Below are positions 9,682-20,583 of a stretch of DNA of 64,000 nt, piece by piece. Each line of letters opens with the position of its first letter. The first letter of the stretch is position 1. Origin of the DNA: Trichomonas vaginalis G3 (lineage: Eukaryota; Parabasalia; Trichomonadida; Trichomonadidae). The stretch covers positions 18,816,082 to 18,880,081 of the forward strand of contig NC_067207.1 in NCBI RefSeq assembly GCF_026262505.1, given 5' to 3'. Position numbers and translations under genes: made by a program. The notes under the pieces are model-generated. The model did no database searches. It was not told the DNA's origin and worked only from the letters and a program-made list of their open reading frames with translations.

Positions 9682-11013
9682 TTTTTTTCCAATTATGCAA
9701 ATTCTTTTTTTAGATAAGATTCTTTTTTATTTGATATATGTTACAAATAAATGACTCTGGATGTTATAGAAATCCTATTACAGTAATCTAAAAATTGAAT
9801 TTATCAGCCAATTTACCTATTGAAAATTGTCAATTCAATTTAATATGTCTGGCCAAATATTTGAGAAGAATTTTTTAATGAAGCATTCAAAATTGTAAAT
9901 ATTTATATCTCATATCGGTATATTTTATATTCATGATAAATTTTATAATACTATAGTATTAGTAATTTGCAAGATATCGATCACAATTATATTAAATTTA
10001 AAACGTTTTACACTAGCAATTTGACCAAATTACAAAAAAATGAGATAGTAGTTATTTAAATATATCAATTATGTACGTTTTATTAGCTCATTTGTATGTT
10101 TATTACAAATAAATATAGAACTGTGAAATTTTGAATAATCTGTTTGATGGCTTTAAAAGATTTTTTTATATCGGTTACTAATAATTTTGAATGTTCTTAT
10201 CATTTAGATTCATATGGTAGTTAAATGTCTCCTTGAATTTGTTATTCTCTAATAATTATCGGATTAAAAGGGAATTAGGCTATATTCCATAACGTTTATG
10301 GATTATTGATAAATGGAAATAGATTGAGTATGTTTTCATATATGTTTTTCGATAATGAAAATTTCCCAAATAATTCATGGCAAATCATACCAACAATTAC
10401 GCGTTCACTCATATTATTTGTATTTATAGAACAATTTATGTTCTTTGCACCAAATTTTGAAATATTAATTGGAATTCAGAATTCATTCTTTGTAATGAAA
10501 TTATAATTCATCTATTATATTCCTTTTTAGTTATGTATAATATAATACAATGCTTATCATATAGCTCAAATATGGAAATATTAATTACATTTTTTATTTT
10601 CATTGCGTTGTTTATTGAAAATATTGATCGACATCAAAAATAACAATTATATAATTTAAGAGTCAATCAAAGTAAGAATATGGTATTCTAGATCTTAATA
10701 GAGTAATGCCTCTTCATATATTTCATGAAATTACAATATAACTTTAAAAATGTGACACTTTTATGAAAACTCAATAAAGTTCTCAAAAAATTGAATTAAA
10801 ATGCAATATTGAGAATTTTAATAAAATCTTTGAACAAAATGTCTAAATATTATTCTGTATGTTTTTAGGAAATAAATAATCAATGAGATAGTAAAAATGG
10901 GATTTGAATGAATATACGATTGCTCAGAAAAATAAATTTTGACACGACTATGAATTTATATGAAGATTTCAAAGACCATTATGTATAATATAGAGAAAAA
11001 AAGACTGTGCAGC
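9682..11013. other. AT-rich intergenic stretch
   Basis: No gene supported over about 1.3 kb. A 66-codon frame at 10306-10506 has no family features. Confidence 0.5.
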
Positions 11014-11139
11014 ATGCTCAAGTCAGGAAACTATAAAAATATAATTGTTATGACTGGAGCTGGTATAGGAAATGCATCAGGAATCACTGACTTGCATACA
11101 ATCACTCCTATATTAATCAGTAAAGCAAATGATATTTGA
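11014..11139 (+). pseudogene. Sir2 (sirtuin) N-terminal fragment
   Basis: A 41-codon frame beginning MLKSGNYKNIIVMTGAGIG and ending ISKANDI then TGA corresponds to residues about 11-50 of the sirtuin gene 600 bp downstream (LLKSGNYKNVVVMTGSG). It covers only the NAD-binding GAG loop region. Nothing after it continues the homology on the plus strand. It is a decayed tandem duplicate. It keeps GAG in the loop where the downstream copy has GSG. Confidence 0.7.
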
Positions 11140-11602
11140 CATAATCTAGATGATATTTGAATCATTATTCATCCATTATTTGTCCACTTTGGTCGAAAAA
11201 GGAGTTCAAATGCTGTGTCACATTTTTCATTAAAAAATTTTTCATCGGTTTCTGCAAAAATATTATTACTTATATAATGCTTAATACATTAATTCTTTTA
11301 CGTGTCATTAGAAAATACATCCAGTTCCCAATCAATCCTCTCAATAGATTTCAAAAAGCCTTCTCAAAAATTGTGATGAAATCTACCTGTTCAATCACAA
11401 TTTCTATGCCGTTACCAACATTTTCTGTGATGACTTTTCATTGTCTTTTAATTAATGTTGTGTTTATTTTCTTTATAACCAAGAATAGGATAAATTTTTT
11501 TAAGATCATCGTTTATGATTCAATTTTTTGAAAGAATTTCAAATAATTCAAATGCAAAATTCCTCTCAATGAAAATCCTTTTTTAACAAAATCATAAATA
11601 TT
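11140..11602. other. Intergenic stretch between Sir2 fragment and Sir2 gene
   Basis: AT-rich. A plus-strand 124-codon frame (11157-11531) is hydrophobic and shows no family signal. The reverse strand shows a short protein-like run (VIEQVDFITIFEKAF) but has stops and cannot be assigned. No supported gene. Confidence 0.4.
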
Positions 11603-12598
11603 ATGAATCAAAACATCAGCGTACTAGCAAATCTTCTTAAATCAGGTAATTATAAGAATGTAGTTGTTATGACTGGCTCCGGAATTTGCAATGCATGCGG
11701 CATTCCCGATTTACACTCTATTATTCCAGACTTAAACAAGAAGGCAGAAGAGACAGGATTCACGCCTTATATGACACCACCGTTCGTGTTTGATATAAGA
11801 TTCTTCAGAGAGAATCCAAAACCGTTCTGGTGGGTTTTCTCTGAGATATGGCCTTGGAACGAGATGCCACTACCAACTGATTTCCACATACTGATAAGAC
11901 TCATCGAAGAGATGGGACTCCTCAGGAGGTGGTACACAACAAATACTGACTGCCTCGAGCTCGACGCGATCAAAGACAAGTCGAAAGTTGTCCAATGCCA
12001 TGGTTCAGTCAAACACTGTCATTGCATCGACTGTGGTGCAGAAGTCAGCATGAACGAGTGTCTCAGTGCGATCCGAGGAAATTATGGTCGCAAAGAGAAA
12101 GGTTTCGACTTCGTTAAAGTTCCTACATGCAACAAGTGTGGATGATGTCACGTGAAACCGGATGCGATCTTCTATGGAGAGAAGATGCCAAAACAATTCT
12201 TCACACACATCAGAGAAGACTTTTCTAAATGTGACTTACTCATCCTGAGTGGCACATCACTTAATGTTCAACCATTTGCATCACTTGTTGATCTCATCCA
12301 ACCCACAGTTCCGAAATTCATAATTAATAGGAGAAATTACCAACAAGAGAAAAAGCAAAATTTCATTATCAATTTCATTGAGAAGATGATCAACCCATAC
12401 AGAGATCTACTATTAATTAGTGGAGATTTGCAGGAATCATCTAATGAAATTGTCAGAAGAATCGGAAAGAAAGATGAATATCTTGCTCTTAAGCAAGAAC
12501 TCCTTTACAACTCCAACAGAGTTAGAGATCCAATATTCAGTCAAACCCTTAGTAAGGTTTCTTATAACCCTACTCCATCTAGTACTTATGTTATGTAA
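11603..12598 (+). pseudogene. Sirtuin (Sir2-family deacylase) with an in-frame TGA
   Basis: The frame reads as a class-I-like sirtuin of 330 coding codons: NAD loop MTGSGICNACGIPD (23-36), TTNTDCLE (normally QNID), catalytic HG in QCHGSVKH, four zinc cysteines in HCIDCG and TCNKCG, then KPDAIFYGE and the SGTSLNV Rossmann loop. One TGA (12143-12145) lies between CNKCG and CHVKPD, exactly where the family has a second Gly, so a GGA-to-TGA change is likely. Several NAD-site residues also differ (GAG to GSG, PDFR to PDLH, N of QNID to T). It is probably a recent pseudogene, or a truncated protein of 180 aa. An ATG start with AT-rich leader is present. TGA is a normal stop in this genome (AP-1 gamma and E2F genes end with it). 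Confidence 0.75.
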
Positions 12599-13017
12599 CT
12601 CAAAAAAAATAACAAAATTATATTCAGTATATTGTCAACTGTTACTAAAAATGTTATATAAACTTATCCATGTTTTAAATATCTGAAAATTTTTGCATAA
12701 ATTTGAGTCAGTGTATTATTAGCTTGTGACATGATTTCAAACAGATGGAACGTTTATCACTGTGCCTCTATTTGATTTTTATATCATTAATTATGCTTGA
12801 ATTTTATTATTGTAAATATGAAGGAAAATGATTCGTTCATTAGAAAGAATTCCGATATGTTTGATGACTAAAAGATTTGTTATATCATTTGCAATAGGAA
12901 AAATAGAATGAATTAAGAAATAAAAGCAAAATAATTTTGAAATTTAAGTAAAAAAGTCTAAATCGATGAAAATTCATAGTTTATATTTAAGTTGAACAAA
13001 AAGTAATAGTTACTAAG
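12599..13017. other. Intergenic stretch
   Basis: AT-rich sequence between convergent genes. Nothing else seen. Confidence 0.5.
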
Positions 13018-14016
13018 TTATAAAATCCTAATTAATGTTCTGAATTTCATGAATACGAAAATAATAACGATGGCGAGAACTATTGTAATGATTGTGACAA
13101 TAACTAATGCCACAATTAGTTCTACCTTAACTCCATCGCGCTTCTTATCTGGTGTTTCGCCTTCTCCTTGGTCAGAATCTCCGCTTGAAGAAGATTCTGA
13201 AGGTTTGTTTGGACTTGGAGTTGGTTTGATCGGAGAAATAGAAGATGTTGTTGAAGATGGATTAGTTGATGAAGTTATTGGCTGTGGTGTTGGATTTGAT
13301 GGTTCTTGGGTAGGAGTTGGTTTTGGAGTTGGTGGATCTGATGGTGTAATTGGTCCTTGGTTGTCTGATGGTACAAAGTAGTAGTTGTATGTTTCAATTC
13401 CGGAAATTTGAGTTCCTTTTGTAGAAACAGTGACAGAACCAGCACCATTTGTTGGTTTGATAACTATAAATGGATTCTGTGTCTTAATTGAAGCTGTTCC
13501 TGCATTAGAAATTGATTTAATTGCGGAATAAGAAGATTGTGTATAAATTTCAGTTATTCCACTGATTTTGGATGTAATATCAACGGTCATATCGGATGAT
13601 GATGAGATCCATAAGCATTTATTAGTGTTTGCCTCTGAAATTTGAATTTCATAGGAATTTGTTGGTGCGTTATGGACTTCAATGCTAGAACATCTGCTAT
13701 CAAGTGGGAAATTGGACATGACTATAACGGAAAAATAGAATTTTGATGATGAACCGGTGTTTTTGACAATGATTTTTCCATTTGGCTCAACAAAATTCAT
13801 TACTTTGTTTGTGGTGCTGAAGATTCCAAGCTGGTTCTTCTGTGAATCATATGCAGTTGTAGAAAATCCATTGATTGAATCAACAATAACAAAACAATTC
13901 GATAAAGGGAATATAGCAACATAATCTTCACTTGCTGGCACATCTACTGCTACCGATTTACTGCTGATTATGTTTTCTTCAATAGATAAAGATAATGAGA
14001 AAAGGAAAGAAATCAT
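13018..14016 (-). CDS. Single-pass surface protein with Pro/Ser/Thr stalk
   Basis: 332 aa. A signal peptide (MISFLFSLSLSI) is followed by a 200-residue extracellular region of beta-strand character with no known domain, then a low-complexity Pro/Thr/Ser stalk (about 218-285, PTPKPTPTQEPSNPTPQP), a charged spacer, one transmembrane helix (VELIVALVIVTIITIVLAIVIIFVF, about 298-322) and a short basic tail. It looks like a heavily glycosylated type-I membrane protein. It shares its layout (signal, ectodomain, TM, short tail), but no obvious sequence, with the protein at 24526-25701. No named family recognised. Confidence 0.8.
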   Translation of the reverse strand: MISFLFSLSLSIEENIISSKSVAVDVPASEDYVAIFPLSNCFVIVDSINGFSTTAYDSQKNQLGIFSTTNKVMNFVEPNGKIIVKNTGSSSKFYFSVIVMSNFPLDSRCSSIEVHNAPTNSYEIQISEANTNKCLWISSSSDMTVDITSKISGITEIYTQSSYSAIKSISNAGTASIKTQNPFIVIKPTNGAGSVTVSTKGTQISGIETYNYYFVPSDNQGPITPSDPPTPKPTPTQEPSNPTPQPITSSTNPSSTTSSISPIKPTPSPNKPSESSSSGDSDQGEGETPDKKRDGVKVELIVALVIVTIITIVLAIVIIFVFMKFRTLIRIL

Positions 14017-14646
14017 AAAATTGATTGTTGGTCAAATTTCAATACAATTGTAAAGATAACAAATTCGTAGTTCTACCGGAATTTTTCGAGCAACAAAAAT
14101 AAAAAATAAAGAACAGCCAAAGTACGACAATGTTATTATATTCAGTTAGTCAAACTTTGAAATAATTCATACAAAATTGTATCGTTGTATTTACAAGCAA
14201 TGTGTTATCTATGGATTCATTGTTTGGAAACATAGATTGCTTTGCAATTGCCTTCCACACGGTGCCAAGACTAGAGTTAACTATGTTATCTGAACTTCCC
14301 ACAATTCAAATTTTAGAAAGCCACTTATCAAAGAGTATTTTGCAGTTTAACTCTTGCAGGGATTCCTTTTGTCACGTTTCAAATGCAGCTCTTGTGAATT
14401 ACTGAATACATTGTAAATTGGATTCAATAAAAGAATTAAAAATCTAGGAATTATGTAATTTTGCTTGAAGTTAATATACTTGCTATCATTGAGGTACTTT
14501 ATTATTCATACAAGTTGATTATTTTTGTTATGATCGAACGTAAATAAAACAAAATTCTGTTTGTATAACTTTGAGAAGAAATGATAGAAACATAATCATT
14601 TATATCGAACAAAATATATATGTAAAATATAAAAATACAAATAATA
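14017..14646. other. Intergenic stretch
   Basis: AT-rich region between two minus-strand genes. The plus-strand frame 14202-14405 has no support. Nothing else seen. Confidence 0.5.
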
Positions 14647-16038
14647 TTATAAATATGACTCGATTAGAGCTTTGACATCATCTGAATGGTAACTTTTTGC
14701 AATGTCTAGTACTTTTGTTCCGTTATTGAAGACCAAATTAAGATTACATCCACTTTCTATGAGAATTTTTGCTGTTTCATATGAATTTCCCATTGCTGCA
14801 AAAACAATTGGTGTATAATTGTTAAGTGCTGCTTTATTAACATCATATCCTTTTGCGATCAACACTCTCGCCACGTCAGGTGAATTGTATAATCCACAAA
14901 GCATCAAAGAATTAACATTATCAATTGCTGTATCATACATATTGACGTTTGGATCCGAAAGTATAACTTCAGCAACTTCAGATGTATTATTAATAGCTGC
15001 GAACATTAGAGCAGAAAGATTATCTTCGCTCTTTGCATTTACGTCGACTCCTTTGCTAATAAGATACTTTGCGAGGTCTGCGTTACCATAAATCGCGCAA
15101 TGCATGAGTAATGTTTCATTTTTATGATTTTTTAAGTTTAAGTCAATATTTTTAGCTTTAAAATAGTTAGTTATTCCTGGGATGTTAATTCTTGGTATTA
15201 AAAAGATTGCCTGCAGTTGGATTTCGGAATTTTTGTTTTCAGAATCATTCAATTTTTTCAGAAACATCTCAAAATTGAGAGTTACAAAACAACTCTGCCA
15301 TGAATATGAAAGTTGTTTTTCTTCTGCGAAATATGTAGCGATTTCATTGTTATGAGCATACACTGCATTCTCTATGCATTTGTCATCGGGATAAACACAG
15401 TAATAATTGATACAAAGATTTATTATTTGAATATTTCCTCCGATAAAAGCTTCCTGAAGAATTTCTTGTTCTGTGTCTGTACTTTGACTAACATTATTAT
15501 ATTTGTCTTTTAATTTGAAATATGAAGCTAAATGTTTAAAACATTTTACTGCTCCTAATCTGGCAGCGTAATGTAGTATTTTTGAGGAGGTCTCATTCTT
15601 TTTATTCAGATAGTCTAGTAGAGAATCGATATCATCTGTCAATAAATACTGTTTATCCTCTTCTTCTGGAAAAATTTTATAAAGTTGATCAATAGAATAC
15701 TGTTCATACTTGGGATTATGACATTTTAGACCGTATTTTCTCAAAATTATCGCTCCAAATGTACTTCCTGAAGGAAAATACTCAGAATTAAATGTAAAAT
15801 TGTTCTTTTTGTAAATAGAGTTGAAAATATCTAAATACAAAATTGTGTTCTTGATTTTATATGAGGATATTCGATCGAGAAGTTTTATGAATGTAATAAT
15901 ATGAAAAACTTTTTTTGTGATCAAATCATTAATAAGTTCAACACATTGCTGAATATTTTTGTTACTAATATTAAAGAGCATGTTAGTCAAGTTGATTATC
16001 GGCTGGCAAAGTGTTTCATCGAAGGCTACATGATCCAT
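14647..16038 (-). CDS. DUF3447-type ankyrin-repeat protein
   Basis: 463 aa if started at the first ATG (16038). The N-terminal half is helical with DUF3447-like features (SKILHYAARLGAVKCFKHL). The C-terminal half (about 290-460) has five ankyrin repeats with the typical ETLLMHCAIYGNADLAKYLISKGVDVNAK pattern split over 33-residue units. Ankyrin proteins of this type form one of the largest trichomonad families and act as protein-binding scaffolds; the partner is unknown. The frame opens upstream as far as 16077, but without an ATG. The gene is intact. Confidence 0.85.
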   Translation of the reverse strand: MDHVAFDETLCQPIINLTNMLFNISNKNIQQCVELINDLITKKVFHIITFIKLLDRISSYKIKNTILYLDIFNSIYKKNNFTFNSEYFPSGSTFGAIILRKYGLKCHNPKYEQYSIDQLYKIFPEEEDKQYLLTDDIDSLLDYLNKKNETSSKILHYAARLGAVKCFKHLASYFKLKDKYNNVSQSTDTEQEILQEAFIGGNIQIINLCINYYCVYPDDKCIENAVYAHNNEIATYFAEEKQLSYSWQSCFVTLNFEMFLKKLNDSENKNSEIQLQAIFLIPRINIPGITNYFKAKNIDLNLKNHKNETLLMHCAIYGNADLAKYLISKGVDVNAKSEDNLSALMFAAINNTSEVAEVILSDPNVNMYDTAIDNVNSLMLCGLYNSPDVARVLIAKGYDVNKAALNNYTPIVFAAMGNSYETAKILIESGCNLNLVFNNGTKVLDIAKSYHSDDVKALIESYL

Positions 16039-16656
16039 AAAAACGAGCAATTGTTCTTTTTCGGTTTAATTCAAATTAAGTTCTGACAAGAATATAATTT
16101 ATTACTGTATTATTGATTTAATATTTAATTTTATTTATTTATTTGGTAAAAATGAGTCGTAAATATTTCGCCTTTTTTTCCATATGTTTATCATTAAATC
16201 AGTCAACAAAATATTGCACGCAGCTTTTTCTGGTTTGAAATTGGATGAAAAACAATTGCGTCGAAAAAGTGGGATATGTTGCAATGTTACCGTATAGCAT
16301 TTACGTATTCATGATAGGCAATATAAATTTCTAGCCAGAATCTATATAGAGCTCATATTCAAAACTCTATTGGGTGGAAAAAATCTCAAAGTTCCCCACT
16401 TAAACTCTCTCTTTATAAATAACATAAGAAATCATTTTGGACAGAATGCACAGCTGCTATGTTATTTAACTATATTATCTTGTTCCAATTCATTTCTTCT
16501 CATTGCCGAAACAATCAATATGAGAACATTTTATCTATAAAATCTAGTTTTACTATAAGTGCAAATATTAAATATTTGGATTTTTTTCAATCATCTCATG
16601 ATTTTTTTTAGAAGAAAAAGAGATGGCAAAAAAAAACCGAATCGAAAATCATTACA
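16039..16656. other. Divergent intergenic region
   Basis: This lies between the minus-strand ankyrin gene and the plus-strand Hsp70-like gene, so it holds both promoters. AT-rich; only the Hsp70 initiator-like box stands out. Confidence 0.5.
16649..16653 (+). promoter_or_regulatory. Initiator-like TCATT before the Hsp70-like gene
   Basis: TCATTACA is followed directly by the ATG. It matches the trichomonad initiator consensus and would give a very short 5' leader. Confidence 0.55.
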
Positions 16657-17835
16657 ATGCTTAGCATTGATCTTGGTATATCTAATATAATTGTCTGCAC
16701 AGTTGCAGGTAATAGAATAGGAATGAATGATATACAATACCTCCCATCCTATGTTATGATTGGAGAAGATGGTTCAGTAACATGTGGAGCTGCCGCTAAA
16801 GATAAGATTGCTTACAATCCTTCAAGAGTAATTTTCGGAGCTAAACGTTTGATCGGTCATAAATATCACGATCGTTCAGTTCAAGAACTTTTGGAGAATG
16901 TTGATTTCGAAATTCAGGCTTACGAAGATGATAACCCAATAATTGTAGTTGATGGCAAGAAATACATGCCTGAAGAAATCATCAGTTTCTTGTTAGAACA
17001 TGTAAAGGAAACATGCAAGAACACTGCAGGAAATGTAATTGCAGACTGTGTCAGTACAGTTCCTGCTAACTTCAACGACGCACAACGAAATGCTACCATA
17101 GCTGCTGCAAGAATGGCTAACTTAAATGTCCACAAGTTGCTCAGCGAGCCAACAGCTGCCGCCATCGCCTACTGCAGCTTCGAACGAAGGAATCAAATCC
17201 ATTTGTTAGTTTTCGACTTTGGTGCTAGTAAACTCGATGTTTCAATCGTTTACGTTGATGGCCAAGTATTCAATGTCAAGGCTATCGCTACTAACTCAAA
17301 CTTAGGAGGCGCAAATATAGATAATATCATCGTTGATTATTGCATTGAACAATTCAAGAAGAATCACTCCGATTTTAATCCAAAGGATCCAAAAAACAGA
17401 AATGTCATGGCATGTCTGCTTAAAGCAGCTGAAGAAGCAAAGATGGTACTTAGTTCCCTATATGTGACAGATTTTACCATTCCAAATTTTTATGATTGTG
17501 AAGTTTTGGATGTCAAACTTAGAAGAAATACGTTCCACAACTTGATTGAACCGATTCTTGACGAAATCCCAATTCAAATTCATTCTGCCCTCAAAGCAGC
17601 TGGTCTCAAACCACATGACATCGATGATTTATTGCTTGTCGGTGGTTCCAGCCTGATCCCGGATGTTAAAGAGAAAATTGAAGAAATCTTCCCAGAAAAG
17701 ATCCACTCCATCTTACAACCATTTGAAGCTATATCTCGTGGTGCAGCCACAATTTGCTGGTTGTTCTTGAATAATCAAATCCCAAACTTCGATGTTATCA
17801 GAGAAAATATCGGCCAAATAGTTGAGTCACCATGA
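16657..17835 (+). CDS. Hsp70-type ATPase domain protein lacking substrate domain
   Basis: 392 aa that cover only the actin-like nucleotide-binding domain of Hsp70. Motifs are SIDLGISN (phosphate 1; usual GIDLGTT), AAKDKIAYNP, STVPANFNDAQR, LLSEPTAAAIAYC, VFDFGASKLDVSIV (phosphate 2; usual DLGGGT) and LLLVGGSSLIP (adenosine loop). The protein stops at a TGA after QIVESP, and the frame then continues for 16 codons (TIAVLDDKPNN) to a TAA at 17886. A normal Hsp70 has about 230 more residues for substrate binding. The Gly-Gly-Gly of phosphate loop 2 is replaced by Gly-Ala-Ser, which suggests weak or no ATPase activity. It could be a divergent regulatory paralogue or a truncated pseudogene. Confidence 0.75.
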   Translation: MLSIDLGISNIIVCTVAGNRIGMNDIQYLPSYVMIGEDGSVTCGAAAKDKIAYNPSRVIFGAKRLIGHKYHDRSVQELLENVDFEIQAYEDDNPIIVVDGKKYMPEEIISFLLEHVKETCKNTAGNVIADCVSTVPANFNDAQRNATIAAARMANLNVHKLLSEPTAAAIAYCSFERRNQIHLLVFDFGASKLDVSIVYVDGQVFNVKAIATNSNLGGANIDNIIVDYCIEQFKKNHSDFNPKDPKNRNVMACLLKAAEEAKMVLSSLYVTDFTIPNFYDCEVLDVKLRRNTFHNLIEPILDEIPIQIHSALKAAGLKPHDIDDLLLVGGSSLIPDVKEKIEEIFPEKIHSILQPFEAISRGAATICWLFLNNQIPNFDVIRENIGQIVESP

Positions 17836-17886
17836 ACAATCGCTGTCCTTGATGACAAACCAAACAACAGATCCAAAAAAATATAA

Positions 17887-18609
17887 CATATAACTACGCA
17901 TTTATATAATATTTCATGCTCACATTTCTTTTCATCCATTTCTTGATGTATAAACAAAATATGACTAGTTTCTATCGCATTTGTTATTTTTTCTTTGAAT
18001 ATCAGTGAAACTAAATCATGAACTTATAAATTATAGCGAAAACTATGTCATTTTTTGGAATTTGATTTAACAATCCAATGTAAAGCTAAATTTAACTCTT
18101 TAACTGTCATGTAGAATTTCATATATCATATGCTAATGGATTTTTTGCAAAGGTCCCTTTTAAATGTGTGTGCATATATTCCTCCAAAATTCTTTCAATT
18201 TCATTGAAAGGGAGGGAAATAATTTTCTGAAATCGAAATGTCTGGATGGTATTAGAGGTAGCTGCTATTTGTTAACCTGAAGTATTTTGAAAGACAATTA
18301 GAATAAAAACGGAAAAATAGATGGAGAAACGAATTCTAAAACAATAGTGAAATTATTTATAGTGATTGATTGAAAAAAGATTGTGGAAAAGCAATTAATT
18401 TTTTTGTATAGGTTATAGATGAAAAATTAATTGTTCTTCATTGTAAAAATTGAATTTCAGATTGAGATTATTTGGAGATAGGTTTTCATAAAAGAAATTT
18501 AGATCGTTTATACGAATATAAATATGAATTTATAAGTTTAGAACAAAAATAGACTATATTATGATTTCAGAAAGATGAAGTTGTGAAAAATTAGCATTCA
18601 ATTGAAATA
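17887..18609. other. AT-rich stretch left of the mariner element
   Basis: No gene or clear repeat seen. It is the flank into which the mariner copy inserted. Confidence 0.5.
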
Positions 18610-18611
18610 TA

Positions 18612-19911
18612 GGGTGTCCAAAGGTGTGTTTAGCACAAACCTGAATACTGCGAATAGAAATAAACAAGTTACATATATATAAAGTTTATTTAAATATAAT
18701 CACCATTGGATTCAATCACGCGTTCGCAGCGATCGATCCAGGCTTGAAAGACACGCTTTAAATCATCATGAGAAAATTGCTCAAATTGCTCTCTTACAAA
18801 ATTTTCAAGATCATCTGGACTCGCGAATTCGCGTCCTTCAGCTCTCTTTTTTAGCGTGCCGAATAAATAAAAGTCAGAGGGTGCAATATCAGGTGAATAA
18901 ATTGGGTTTGGAACAACTTTGACATTGTTTTCCAACAAGTAATTCATTACCTTATGACTTTTGTGAACTCTTGAATTATCAAAATGAATTGCAAACTTTT
19001 GTTTTTGTTGTTTGGATTTCTCAAACTCATCAGAATTGATAATTTGAGTAAGAACATTGTCAATTAGATACTGAGCATTCATCGTATTAGGTTTTTGAAG
19101 AATATCAATTGCGATGATGCCATTCACGCCCCAAAAAACCGACAACATCATCATTGGTGTGTCAATTTTTTTCTTCGGGAATGTTTGCGGATTTTCATCC
19201 TTCGGGATCCACATGATTTTGGTTTCTGTTGCATATTGAAACCAAGACTCGTCCCCTGTTACTAAAAAGCGAAACTTCTTGGATTGATACGCACCCAATA
19301 TAGAGAGGAGCTCTTTCGAAGATTGGACTCTAGATTTTTTTTGAACTGAATTAAGGTTGTGCGGAACCCAACGTGTATACGCTAGTTTGTAGTTCAAATA
19401 ATTGTGCAGATAATAACTGACTGTTGTACGTGGTATCTTTGTCATCTCCTCTATCCTTCTGAGTGATGCTCTTGGGTCTTCATCTAGCGCTTGAAGAATT
19501 GCTTTGATTTTTCTTTGATCCGGCGATTTTTTGTCAATTTTTATGATGGGCGCCTTTTTGTTCATGAAGTGATACATCCTAACATGATACGTTACAGTGG
19601 AATAGCTAGGAGCATCCATACCGAAGCATTTTACCAATGTCTCGTAGATTTTTTTACAGTCTTTGCATTTTTTTGCAAGAGCGAGGATGTTTTCTTTATG
19701 ATTCATTAAAAAAATGAAAAAAATCCCGCCAAAATTTCCCGCGAAACCGCCTCTTGTCTCAAAATTCATTTTATATTCCGGCATGGCGCCAAAATACAAC
19801 ATACTCATCATATACATATATTCATATTTTTTATTATATATTTATAATCAGCATATATCTCCTTTAATAGTCTCATATAGAGCGCTGTGCTAAACGCACC
19901 TTTGGACACCC
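18612..19911. mobile_element. Tc1/mariner DNA transposon, 1300 bp, apparently intact
   Basis: The ends are inverted repeats starting GGGTGTCCAAAGGTG; 25 of the first 26 bases match (one T/C difference at base 16). TA target duplications flank both sides (18610-18611 and 19912-19913). Length and layout are close to the Trichomonas mariner element Tvmar1 (about 1.3 kb). A single minus-strand transposase frame without stops fills most of it. High terminal identity and an open transposase point to a recent insertion. Confidence 0.92.
18690..19817 (-). CDS. Mariner transposase, DD34D
   Basis: 375 aa from the first ATG; a start at Met38 (MNHKENILALAKK) is also possible, since residues 1-37 look non-domain. 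An N-terminal helix-turn-helix region (about 95-145, ASLRRIEEMTKIPRTTVSYYL) leads to the mariner linker motif WVPHNL (150-155). The catalytic triad is Asp189 (TGDESWF), Asp280 (HFDNSRVH) and Asp315 (YSPDIAPSDFYLFG), with exactly 34 residues between the second and third, which is the mariner DD34D signature. It cuts at the inverted repeats and inserts at TA. No frameshift or stop is seen, so it could be active. Confidence 0.93.
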   Translation of the reverse strand: MYMMSMLYFGAMPEYKMNFETRGGFAGNFGGIFFIFLMNHKENILALAKKCKDCKKIYETLVKCFGMDAPSYSTVTYHVRMYHFMNKKAPIIKIDKKSPDQRKIKAILQALDEDPRASLRRIEEMTKIPRTTVSYYLHNYLNYKLAYTRWVPHNLNSVQKKSRVQSSKELLSILGAYQSKKFRFLVTGDESWFQYATETKIMWIPKDENPQTFPKKKIDTPMMMLSVFWGVNGIIAIDILQKPNTMNAQYLIDNVLTQIINSDEFEKSKQQKQKFAIHFDNSRVHKSHKVMNYLLENNVKVVPNPIYSPDIAPSDFYLFGTLKKRAEGREFASPDDLENFVREQFEQFSHDDLKRVFQAWIDRCERVIESNGDYI

Positions 19912-19913
19912 TA

Positions 19914-20583
19914 TATATAGTTGTTGTAGATATCTAATTATTATTTCAACATTTGCCAATCAATTAAAGATGATAACGATAAAGTTTTCAACAATTATTG
20001 AGAATTTGAATGAATAAAATGAAAATGAAAATTGAATGTATCGGCCAGTAAAATAGTAAGAACAAATAGAGATGCATATATATAGTTTAATTCGCCAAAA
20101 TTGAATAGATAATTGATAGGATTTCAAAATATTAATATTTGATATTTCGGTTTTATATTTAAATTAATATTGTATTTTTGATTTTTTTAACAGTCAGATA
20201 TGTTTTGAATAATCTATTTTTGAATTGAATTCAAAACTATGAGAATTTATTTTTAGCAAATATTAATATATGCCTAACATTACTAATATTCTAAGAATTG
20301 AAAAGAATATTTCCGTTTAATAAATTGGCGATAAAATCGTAACGTTTATCACATGGAGATATGATGGCCGTTTTTATTTTGATTATTTGAATACTCATTC
20401 AATTTTGTTTTCATATTGAGAAATTTACATTTTTATGAAGTTCTCAATTTACTTCTGTTTGCTTTCAAAATATTTTGAATCAATAATAAAGATGCTTTAT
20501 TTACCTTACTTATTAAAATTTATCAAGTGAAAAATCTATCTTCAAATCAATTTATTTTTCATTGATTTTTTCTATTCAAAATC
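19914..20583. other. AT-rich intergenic stretch
   Basis: No gene or repeat seen between the mariner copy and the disrupted kinase gene. Confidence 0.5.

Noticed and set aside
11157-11531. 124-codon plus-strand ORF between the Sir2 fragment and Sir2 gene
   Set aside because: Begins with a non-ATG codon, hydrophobic, no recognisable domain; the reverse strand looks as protein-like in places but has stops.
14202-14405. 67-codon ORF upstream of the stalked surface protein
   Set aside because: No motif, and it lies in an ordinary intergenic region.
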